Source: Candidatus Poseidoniaceae archaeon
Lineage (GTDB): Archaea > Thermoplasmatota > Poseidoniia > Poseidoniales > Poseidoniaceae
Direction: 5' to 3'
NCBI GenBank assembly: GCA_949372875.1
Contig: CASIAW010000001.1
Span: forward strand, 1 to 64,000
Length of the DNA stretch: 64,000 bases
Shown here: positions 7,825-16,726 of the stretch, one piece after another
How positions within the stretch are numbered: position 1 is the stretch's first letter
Layout of the letters: each line of letters starts with the position of its first letter
The notes under the pieces: generated by a model
The model's input: only the letters and a program-made list of their open reading frames with translations
The model's database searches: none
What the model was told of the DNA's origin: nothing
Program-made: the position numbers and the translations under genes

Positions 7825-10800
7825 GTGCGGAGTAAAGCGTTTCTTCTTGTGTTGATGTTTTGTCTCAGTACGTCGACGGGACTTTTCTTCGATTCCAGTC
7901 ATGAATCGACTCTTTCAGTTGTCGATGAAATATCTCTGAGTGATTCAAAATCCACTCTTGATACCTCCAGCTGGGTTGTCTCTCCATCGAATGGCTGGAC
8001 GACCGGTGGTGAAGAAATTACCATCACAGGAAGTGGTTTTTCTGACCTCGCCTTCTCCAACATTACCGACGATGGAATCAACCATCAATGGGTGGAGACG
8101 ACCATGGACTATTCTGATCAAGCCGGCCGATGGAATGCCGTTGCCGTCGATTCAAATGGCCACATCCATGTCGTGCAAATTAAGGATGAAAGTTACCAAA
8201 TCCGTCACAGTGTCAATGACGGAACCGGTTGGATTTCAGGAAAAATCAACGATTGTGGTAGCACATATTGTTGGGACATTCACATGGTCATTGATGATAA
8301 TGACCACATACACTTGGCCTACACAACATACACCAGCTGGGATGAAACGCTGGTCTACATGAACTACGATGGAACAACATGGACGGATACCGTGGTTTCA
8401 TCCTCCGCTCATTTTGGGCCAATCGGTATCGCAGTTGACTCGAACAACCATCCGCACATCTCCTATGCTCTCGACGGCTCAGATCAATGTGGTGCTGGAC
8501 TTCGCATTTCCTCGTATGATGGAACGAGTTGGTCGTACACGAACGTTGACCAGGGGGCCAACCGTGGTTGTGAGTCTGCCATTGTCATTGATGAAAGCGA
8601 TAATATGTACATCGCCTATCAAGACAGAAGTTCCTCGAAATTGAAAATCGCAACAGACAAAAGTGGATCTTGGGACTCCTATTTGGTTGATACAGGAACA
8701 TCTCCGAGCAATTTGTATCCAGGGTACATGACATCGATGGCCATGGACCGGCAAGGACAATTTCACATCGCTCACCAAGATAACAAAGAGTATGATTTAC
8801 GTTACTCAACGGGCGCTCCCAATAGCCAATGGACGACCACCATAGTGGATGCAACTGGGCATACTGGCCGGGACCCTTCAATCGCAGTTGATGCTGCTGA
8901 TCAACCCCATATTGTCTACCATACCTGGTCTGGACAGAATTTGAAATACGCAACAATCGACCCGGTTACGGGCAATTGGACCGTCAGTACACTTGCCAAT
9001 AGTGGCGATGTCGGTGAGGGTAACTCTATTTTCATCGATGAAAGCGGGGTTATGCACGTTCCTTTTAATGACGATGCAAGTGATGTTCTGAAGTATGCTA
9101 CGAAATCAACTGGCTTGAGTCAAACTATGGAAATAACTGTTCAATTTGGCCAATACGGCTCCGTAACTGGAACGGTTGTTGATGATACAACAATTACCGT
9201 TACGACCCCGGCGGCCGGTCAAACAGCAGATACCATTGACATCACGCTGCGTGACAAAGATGATGATTCACATATTCTTTCGTCTGCATTTACCTTCATT
9301 TCTCCTGATGATTTGGACAGTGATGGTGTGCTCAATGCGAATGATGACTGTCCCAATACAGCCGGTACATCCTCCATCGGACAAGTTGGTTGTCCCGATG
9401 CTGATGGAGATGGATATAGCGACGCAAATGATGCCTTTCCAAATAATGCGAATGAGGCATTTGATACCGACGGCGACGGAGTTGGGGATAACAGCGATGC
9501 CTTACCAAATGACCCAAATGAGACCCTTGATTCGGATGCAGATGGGGTAGGTGACAACAGCGACGCCTTCCCAAATGACCCGAATGAGACCCTTGATTCG
9601 GACGCTGATGGAGTCGGTGATAACAGCGATCTGTACCCTCTCAATGCAAATGAATGGGAAGATTTGGACGGTGATCAGATTCCAGATAACTCACAAGCAA
9701 GTAAAGTCGAAATAACAACATCTTCCGAAGATGGAAAGATTCACCTTTACCACATCTTTGGAAATAATCTCACTCTCACAATAACTGCCAATACCTCTGA
9801 AGGATATACCTTGGTTTCACTTCAATCCACTCCAAACATTGTCCCAAACACGGGGGGATCACCATACGGCTTCTACGGCGGAGATTCGACGACATTGACA
9901 CTGCAAAATTTCCTGTTAATGGAAAACATCCCTCAGGAGTTTTTCGACGGAGAGTACATCACTGAAATCGATCCATATGTCAATTTCAGCGCACATGTGA
10001 CGGGGACGCCCCACGGTTGTGGTGTCTACGAGGAGTTTTGGGATACTGAGCAACAAGAGACATGCCCAGGCAAGGTTTCCATGTATCGTACCGATTATTA
10101 CATTAATTTCTCCATGATGCTTTGGAACGGTGACGACGATAACGATGGTGTTGCCAACAGTTGGGACCTTTTCCCAATGGATGCAAGCGAGAGTCGAGAT
10201 TCTGATGGTGACGGTGTTGGAGATAATCAAGACGCTTTTGCATTTGATGCCACGCAATGGTCTGACGCTGATGGCGATGGCTACGGTGATAATTGGGGGA
10301 ACTCAACATGGAATGAAAGTCGCTCACTTGATTGGCCCGGAGAATTCGTCAATGGAGCGGTCCTGGCAGACCATTGCCCAACTGAAGCTGGAAATTCCAC
10401 TGTCGACGGTTACTTGGGTTGCCTTGACATCGATGGGAACGGCATTGCAGACATCTATGACGATGAAGTTGAAAATAACTCTGAAACCCCTTCTAACGAA
10501 ACAAATCAAACAGGGCCAATGGATTCAGACAACGACGGTGTCGATGACCTGTATGACATTTGCCCTGAAACAGTGGCATTTGGTATTGTCGATCTTGATG
10601 GATGCCTGATTGATGAAGACGGCGACGGAATTGATGACTTCAAAGACGATTGCCTTGGAACAACTCCTGGGGCGACTATTGACGCCAATGGCTGTGCAGT
10701 GAATGTGGATGAGCCGAGAAGTTTCTTTGAATCGTTGAGCTCAGGCGAGCGAGGTGCTGTTGTCCAAACTGTTGGTGTTGGTGCCATTATCGTCGCTCTG

Positions 10801-11379
10801 TTTGCTTTCCTTCAGACCAACATGGTCGCAGCATTGCTTCCTGAATCGATTCGTTGGATTCGAGTGTTCCGCATGGGTTCCAAACTCAATGCTGAGGAAA
10901 TACGTGAATTGGAATATCTCAAATCGCTTGTTCAAACTTACTTCCAAGATCCGGAAGTGTTGCGTGATGAACTGTATCAAATGAAATCCGAACTGACTGC
11001 TCGTTATACAAACAGCGAAATCAAGAAAGTTACCTTGGAGAAGATGAACACCCTCATTGCGGATTTGCTTGCAATGGAGCCATCAGATGTAAGTCGCGTC
11101 GCACACAACGATGCTTATTTCGGATTAGGCGGCGCTCTTAATACGCAAGAACGTGCACAATATTTGTCTCAAGAAGTATTGATGCGCGAGGATACATTTA
11201 GCCAACCTCACATCAACACAGGCGTTCAAAGCCAAGCCAGCATTGGCTCTCCTCCGAAGGAAATGAAAGGTGCAGTTCGTGAATCAGATGGGTATGAATA
11301 CCTCGAGTATCCTTCTGGAAGTGGTGCCTGGTACTATCGTGTTCGTTCAACAGGTGAATGGGCAGAATGGGCTCAGTAG
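7825..11379 (+). CDS. Giant surface receptor-like protein: split TIG, 7-repeat propeller, Ca-repeats, cytoplasmic tail (paralog 1)
   Basis: 1184 residues. The GTG start is supported by the paralog, which has ATG at the same place, and by the TATA box 24 bases upstream. Signal peptide about 1-21. TIG/IPT first half about 50-73 (G-G-E-E-I-T-I-T-G-S-G-F). Then seven repeats of about 50 residues with the core I-x-D-x-x-x-x-x-H-I-x-Y, probably a seven-bladed propeller. TIG second half about 434-493 (V-Q-F-G ... D-T-T-I-T-V-T-T-P). Thrombospondin type 3-like D-x-D-x-D-G repeats lie at about 495-630 and 770-940, with a beta-rich region between. One membrane helix about 977-1000 is followed by a charged cytoplasmic tail of about 180 residues ending in an aromatic motif (Y-E-Y-L ... 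W-Y-Y ... W-A-E-W). It probably binds an external ligand; a signalling role is inferred from the tail. Confidence 0.85.
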   Translation: MRSKAFLLVLMFCLSTSTGLFFDSSHESTLSVVDEISLSDSKSTLDTSSWVVSPSNGWTTGGEEITITGSGFSDLAFSNITDDGINHQWVETTMDYSDQAGRWNAVAVDSNGHIHVVQIKDESYQIRHSVNDGTGWISGKINDCGSTYCWDIHMVIDDNDHIHLAYTTYTSWDETLVYMNYDGTTWTDTVVSSSAHFGPIGIAVDSNNHPHISYALDGSDQCGAGLRISSYDGTSWSYTNVDQGANRGCESAIVIDESDNMYIAYQDRSSSKLKIATDKSGSWDSYLVDTGTSPSNLYPGYMTSMAMDRQGQFHIAHQDNKEYDLRYSTGAPNSQWTTTIVDATGHTGRDPSIAVDAADQPHIVYHTWSGQNLKYATIDPVTGNWTVSTLANSGDVGEGNSIFIDESGVMHVPFNDDASDVLKYATKSTGLSQTMEITVQFGQYGSVTGTVVDDTTITVTTPAAGQTADTIDITLRDKDDDSHILSSAFTFISPDDLDSDGVLNANDDCPNTAGTSSIGQVGCPDADGDGYSDANDAFPNNANEAFDTDGDGVGDNSDALPNDPNETLDSDADGVGDNSDAFPNDPNETLDSDADGVGDNSDLYPLNANEWEDLDGDQIPDNSQASKVEITTSSEDGKIHLYHIFGNNLTLTITANTSEGYTLVSLQSTPNIVPNTGGSPYGFYGGDSTTLTLQNFLLMENIPQEFFDGEYITEIDPYVNFSAHVTGTPHGCGVYEEFWDTEQQETCPGKVSMYRTDYYINFSMMLWNGDDDNDGVANSWDLFPMDASESRDSDGDGVGDNQDAFAFDATQWSDADGDGYGDNWGNSTWNESRSLDWPGEFVNGAVLADHCPTEAGNSTVDGYLGCLDIDGNGIADIYDDEVENNSETPSNETNQTGPMDSDNDGVDDLYDICPETVAFGIVDLDGCLIDEDGDGIDDFKDDCLGTTPGATIDANGCAVNVDEPRSFFESLSSGERGAVVQTVGVGAIIVALFAFLQTNMVAALLPESIRWIRVFRMGSKLNAEEIRELEYLKSLVQTYFQDPEVLRDELYQMKSELTARYTNSEIKKVTLEKMNTLIADLLAMEPSDVSRVAHNDAYFGLGGALNTQERAQYLSQEVLMREDTFSQPHINTGVQSQASIGSPPKEMKGAVRESDGYEYLEYPSGSGAWYYRVRSTGEWAEWAQ

Positions 11380-11447
11380 CAGCAACTTCCTCTTTACTTC
11401 TTGACATGATGTAAGGTAATAGATTCGGTATCAATTGTTTCAAGAGA

Positions 11448-11463
11448 GTAACATTTTCGTTAC
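11448..11463. promoter_or_regulatory. Operator-like inverted repeat GTAAC-N6-GTTAC, second copy
   Basis: Five-base arms with the same 6-base spacing as the site at 7772-7789 and the same position just before a GAATTATA promoter element (11469-11476). The spacer differs in sequence. Conservation of arms, spacing and placement supports a shared regulator for both giant surface-protein genes. Confidence 0.6.
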
Positions 11464-11499
11464 AAGAGGAATTATAGCCTTAATGAGATAGTTAAAAAC

Positions 11500-14400
11500 A
11501 TGCGGAGTAAAGCGTTTCTTCTCGGGTTAATGTTTTGTCTCAGCACGTCGACTGGGCTATTCTTAAATTCCAGTCATGAATCGAATCTTTCAGTTGTCGA
11601 TGAAATCTTATCCAGCGATTCAAAATCTTCTACTGATACATCAAGTTGGATTGTCTCTCCATCGAATGGCTGGACCACAGGTGGTGAAGAAATCACTATC
11701 ACGGGAAGTGGATTCCTTGACATGGCCTACAAGAACGTCACCAGTGATGGCGAAGCCTACACATGGACAACGACTACAGCGAACTATGTCTATTACAGCG
11801 GTTGGGATCCCTCCATTGGCGTCGACTCAAATGGAACCGTTCACATTGCTCACTCAAATTTGGATAGTGATGATTTTTGGCTCAGCAGTTATGATGGTTC
11901 AACATGGACGCATTTGAAAATTAGGGATTGTGGTACATGTTCGTAACGCTGATCTCGTTATTGACAGCAATGATAACATTCACATCTCTTATTACCACAG
12001 TTTATCGAGGCACATGGCTACCTACTCTATACCATGTATGATGGAACATCGTGGTCAAATAATTGGAGTACGTCTAACGTGTGAGAACGACCAAATTTCC
12101 ATTGCCCTTGATGCGAACGACCGGCCACATATTTCCTACTCAAGAGATGGATACATCTGCAACGCAGCGTTGCTGTCTTACTATGATGGGTCTTCATGGA
12201 CAACCGTCACTTTGGATGACACAACCACATACATTGGTTGTGACTCTTCCATTGCGATTGACTCAAACGGCTTTGTCCATGTAGCATACAGACACCATGG
12301 CAACATGGACATGAAGATTGCTTCGAACATCAGTGGCTCATGGCAACGGTACACCGTTGATAACGGCGCTAGTAGCGTGGGCTATCACAGCGCTATGGCT
12401 GTTGACTCGAGCGATGAACTTCATCTTGTTTACGCATCCAATTCTGCTGGAAATACTGCGTACTTTGCAGACGGTGCCTCCGGTTCGGCTTGGTCTGTCT
12501 CAAACCAGGGCACCTCAAGAAACACGTTTAGCATGTACATTGACCAATTTGACATCGTTCACATTTCTGAATACAATGGCGGCTCAAACCTTGGTTACAG
12601 TATGGTGGCCCCAGGGGCCTCACGCCAATCGATGACTGTCGACAACGTTGGAGACGTAGGCTATGGAAATGACATTGTTGTTGATGACAACAACATGGTT
12701 CACATTGCATATTACGACTCAACCAACAAGAATTTGAAGTATGCCAACCGTTCTACAGGTATGTCTTTGACACAGGAAATTACTGTACAATTTGGCTCCT
12801 ATGGAAAGGTGACTGGAACTGTGGTCAACGACACCACCATTCGAGTAACAACACCGATGGCAGGTCTAACCGCCGACACGATTGACCTCACCGTTTCGGA
12901 TAAAGATGGCAATGGGCACGTTCTTTCTTCTGCATTTACCTTCATTTCCCCTGATGACGTGGATATGGATGGCGTGCTTAACATCAATGATGATTGTCCA
13001 AATGTCGCAGGGACTTCAACTCAAGATGTGAGTGGTTGCCCAGATGTTGATGGTGATGGTTACAGTGATTCAGGTGACGTCTTTCCTAGCGATTCTACGC
13101 AATGGAGTGACACTGACGGCGATGGTTATGGAGACGCCTCAAGTGGAAACAATGGTGATATGTTCTCGCTTGATTCAACGCAATGGAACGATACCGATGG
13201 TGATGGATTCGGGGATAATCCGAACGGAACGGATCCGGATGGTTGCGTTGAAGAATTTGGAAATTCAACGGTTGGACGTTTAGGATGTCTTGACGATGAT
13301 GGTGACGGCTGGGCAAATATTGACGATGCATTCCCATTCGACGCTTTCGAGACAACCGATAGCGACGGCGATGGTGTTGGGGATAACAGCGATATGTATC
13401 CCTCTGATGCTAACGAAACGCTCGATTCAGACGGCGATGGCGTAGGAGATAATGCGGATGCTTTCCCAAATGATGCAAATGAAACTGTAGATTCCGATGG
13501 TGATGGACTTGGTGATAACAGCGACCCGAATCCATTCCAACATGATTTCACCGACACTGATGGTGATACATTCCCTGATCTCATCGATGCATTCCCCGAA
13601 GATGGAAGCCAATGGTCAGATACTGATGGCGATGGTTTTGGAGATAATCCAGACGGCAATGATTCTGATGCCTTCATCAATGCTCCAAGCCAGTGGAACG
13701 ATAGTGATGGCGATGGGTATGGTGATAATTGGGGCGACAGCGCTTGGAATGAAAGCCGAATGCCAGAATGGACGGGTATTTTCATTGACGGTGCTGTCAT
13801 GTCAGATTACTGTCCTGATGAGAACGGTAATTCAACGGCCAATGGATTCAATGGCTGCTTGGATGCTGATGGAAATGGAATGGCAGACGTGTTTGAACAA
13901 GTGGAAAACAACTCAGAGACCAATGATTCAGTGATTGATACCGATAACGACGGCGTTTCAGACTTGGAAGATGCTTGCCCAGAAACCCCTGCAGGTGCTC
14001 AAGTCAATACCATCGGTTGCGTCGTTGTTGACTCTTCCGAGGATGGTTCAACTTCAGCTTTCGAATCCTTCTTCTCAGGAGATGGCGACCCAGTAGCGAC
14101 AACAGTTGGTATCGGAGCGATTTTGCTTGCTCTGTTTTCTCTACTGCAAACCAATGCTGTAGCAGCAGTTCTTCCAGACACATTCCGTTGGGTTCAAGTT
14201 CTTCGTAAGAACTCGAAACTTACCAAAGAAGAATTGAATGAATTAACCTATCTCCAATCTCTTGTCCAAGCCTACTTCAGTGAGCCTGCAGAACTGAATG
14301 AAGAGTTGCAAGATATGAAGTCAGATTTGACCGGGCGTTTTACCAATAATGAACTCAAGAAAGAGACGCGAGAAAAATTGTTCATACTGATTGATGAACT

Positions 14401-14695
14401 TCTTCACACAAGTCCTGAAGAATTGGAACGCATTGCTCACAACGATGCTTATTTTGGATTGGCAGGAACCATTGATTCCAAAGAGAGAACAGAACTTCTT
14501 GAACAGAAAGTCGCAATGCGAGACGCTCCAGATACGTTCGAAGCAGAGTTCATGCTGAATCCTCAGACGCCTAATGCAGAAATCAAAGGCGTTGTGAGTT
14601 CAGATGGGTATGAATATCTTGAGCATCCAACAGGAAGTGATGTCTGGTTTATTCGTAACCAATCTTCTGGGCAATGGGATGAATGGAAACAGTAA
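11500..14695 (+). pseudogene. Giant surface receptor-like protein, paralog 2, frameshifted
   Basis: The reading frame starts at ATG 11500, stops at 11946 and resumes in another frame from about 11947 to 14695. Alignment with paralog 1 suggests three single-base changes: an extra base near 11944, a missing base near 12008 and an extra base near 12081. Corrected, the product is about 1064 residues with the same plan: signal peptide, split TIG, seven propeller repeats, D-x-D-x-D-G repeats, one membrane helix (about 14095-14165) and a cytoplasmic tail ending Y-E-Y-L ... W-D-E-W-K-Q. The first ~80 codons are very close to paralog 1 at the DNA level. Outside the 140-base damaged patch the gene is clean over 3 kb, so a sequencing or assembly error is as likely as a young pseudogene. 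Confidence 0.75.
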
Positions 14696-14819
14696 GCTCT
14701 CAACAGTCGAACGTTCATTTAATCACATCGCACGATATCTTAGGATGTCATGATGGCTACAGGCATGATTCTATTACGGCCATTTTCCAATCTTCATTTG
14801 GGATTTATTGGAGTGTGTG

Positions 14820-14826
14820 TTATATG
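14820..14826 (+). promoter_or_regulatory. TATA-like element
   Basis: TTATATG lies about 24 bases before the ATG at 14847. It supports that ATG as the start of a leaderless message and argues against the in-frame start at 14808, which would lie upstream of the promoter. Confidence 0.45.
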
Positions 14827-14846
14827 TTGTGTGCCTATCGAGAACT

Positions 14847-16709
14847 ATGGGTTCCGGTGAGCATGTCAGCGACTGGGAGAGTTTGCCTTCAGGTGAATGG
14901 CTTGATAATGACGAACATGGAACTCATTGGTATCTTGATGACGAGGGCCGACACTGGTATTCAACCGATGAAGGATATCGAGTGTGGCGCGAAGAAGTTG
15001 AAGAGACTCCTGTTGAGATTCCAGCCATTCAAAGAAGAAGCCGAAGCGTGAGTCCGTCTTTTGATGAAGTTGAATCCGATGATAATGACTCTGATGACGA
15101 CGGCCAAGATGATGAAGAAAGCGAGGAAAAGGTTCCAACTGCAAGTGTTGGTTCGGGAACTGCCTTCTTAACAATGTTTTTTTCCATGATTGTAGGGGTT
15201 TGGACACTCGGATTTGCAATGCCTGCTATCGAAGATAATCTCACAGTTTTTAATCCGAGCAATGCTGATTTTGTCAAAGCAGATCAGATTCTTTTTGATG
15301 GCTTTGAAACGGTTCAGATGTTGAATAATTTGACGCTTCTCCTTGTCGGATTCATGTTTTTTTTCTCTGTTTTCAGTTTGTTTAAGAAAATTCCATGGTG
15401 GTCACTTCTGGCATCCAATGCAGGTCTCTTTGTCCTTCTTTTCATAACGGTATACACGGCATTCTCTTCCGAGGTCGAATGGCTTAAATCGTGCGATCCA
15501 ATTCTCATGTATTGCTATCAAATGGAACTTTCTCCACTCTTTGAAACCGACGCATTCATCAGTGCCGGATTGAGTTTTGTCGGTTTGATTTTTGTCATGA
15601 ATGGTTCGTTCAACTCATGGATTAACTTTGACCCAGCAGATGAGGAAGAGCAGCAATCTATCAGCCTCATTTTTACTGCTCCGGTCACCGTGGGACTTGG
15701 ATTCTTATCACTCCTCATTGGTATGCTGATGTCACTTTCTGTTCTTGCTTGGACATACTTTGGTTCAATACCAGTAACGAAGATAAATATTAATGACAAC
15801 GCTTACTATCCCCCATATGTTGAAAAATTGGAATTTATTCAGTCGTTGAATTACATTGCTATGGGGCTTGCAGCCTCTCTTCTTCTTCTCTGTCTTGTTT
15901 CTGTCTTCAAAAATTTACGTTGGTGGTTGATTCCATTAGCGAATGTATTACTCGTGGGGCTGTTGGTTTTTACCGCCCAAAAGAGTATTTTTGACGGTAG
16001 CAGTATCGTCGAAGCAGACGCCTTTTACTCTGGCTGTTGCAGTCTTCTTGGATTAGCGATTATTGGTTCGGCCACGTTCCGTGCACTGAGTGATGTTGAC
16101 TGGGAAGAATATGCTGAAGACAATGATGAAGATGATTATCATTCATACAGTTCAGCTAAATCGAGTGGGTCATACGATTTCTATGACGATGATGATGATG
16201 AAGGCTGGCGCAGTAAAATGAAAATAGTCAGTCTTGTCTCCTTATTCCTTGTTGCAGGATTAGGTGGATTCACTGCTCATTATTTCATCGATCCTGACTT
16301 GAGCGCTGACCCAGCTTATGCAGCCGTTTCAGACGCAACAAGCATTACCAATAATTCAACTGATTTACTCATTGAGGTCATGCTCCTTGACAAAACCCTC
16401 GCTTATGAAAAGAACGAAATCGGTGCCAAAATTATGATTGATGGCAGCGATGAAATCTGGTGTGACTCCTCTTGGTCAGATTCATCAAACAGTGCCTGCG
16501 TTATGGAATGGTTTGAGTGGGACCTCTTTGTTCAAGCAGATTCTCTTTGGACTGCGAATGAAATTCTTGAAATCTATGAAAACGAACAAGGTCTTTGCTC
16601 AGGTTCAGGGAATGAAGTATGTGAAATAACGGTCGAAGTCTATTCCATGACCGGCTCTTCGATTGAAGATGCAACCCTGTTGACTTCATTTACAATGAAG
16701 CCATCCTAA
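14847..16709 (+). CDS. Multi-spanning membrane protein with N-terminal aromatic (WW-like) motif
   Basis: 620 residues from the ATG at 14847. Residues 10-47 hold repeated aromatic units (G-E-W-L-D, T-H-W-Y-L-D-D-E-G, R-H-W-Y-S-T-D-E-G, Y-R-V-W) resembling the C-terminal motif of the two giant surface proteins encoded just upstream. A highly acidic linker (D-D-N-D-S-D-D-D) follows, then about eight to nine membrane helices, including W-W-S-L-L and W-W-L-I-P starts, with another acidic cytoplasmic stretch near residues 415-450. The last ~130 residues follow a final helix and look extracellular, with Cys pairs (I-W-C-D-S, S-A-C-V, G-L-C-S, V-C-E-I). No transporter family is recognised. The neighbourhood and shared motif suggest a partner of the surface receptors; that is inference. 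Confidence 0.7.
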   Translation: MGSGEHVSDWESLPSGEWLDNDEHGTHWYLDDEGRHWYSTDEGYRVWREEVEETPVEIPAIQRRSRSVSPSFDEVESDDNDSDDDGQDDEESEEKVPTASVGSGTAFLTMFFSMIVGVWTLGFAMPAIEDNLTVFNPSNADFVKADQILFDGFETVQMLNNLTLLLVGFMFFFSVFSLFKKIPWWSLLASNAGLFVLLFITVYTAFSSEVEWLKSCDPILMYCYQMELSPLFETDAFISAGLSFVGLIFVMNGSFNSWINFDPADEEEQQSISLIFTAPVTVGLGFLSLLIGMLMSLSVLAWTYFGSIPVTKININDNAYYPPYVEKLEFIQSLNYIAMGLAASLLLLCLVSVFKNLRWWLIPLANVLLVGLLVFTAQKSIFDGSSIVEADAFYSGCCSLLGLAIIGSATFRALSDVDWEEYAEDNDEDDYHSYSSAKSSGSYDFYDDDDDEGWRSKMKIVSLVSLFLVAGLGGFTAHYFIDPDLSADPAYAAVSDATSITNNSTDLLIEVMLLDKTLAYEKNEIGAKIMIDGSDEIWCDSSWSDSSNSACVMEWFEWDLFVQADSLWTANEILEIYENEQGLCSGSGNEVCEITVEVYSMTGSSIEDATLLTSFTMKPS

Positions 16710-16726
16710 TCAACGGGCGATATGCA

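Noticed and set aside
9219-9644. Long Ser/Pro-rich reading opposite the calcium-repeat region of giant paralog 1
   Set aside because: Reverse complement of GAT/GGT-rich D-x-D-x-D-G repeats gives long open frames by composition alone; same applies opposite 13126-13800 and 41617-42666.
14683-15051. Plus-strand reading of 122 residues overlapping two large genes
   Set aside because: It lies in another frame over the end of paralog 2 and the start of the membrane protein gene, with no recognisable domain.
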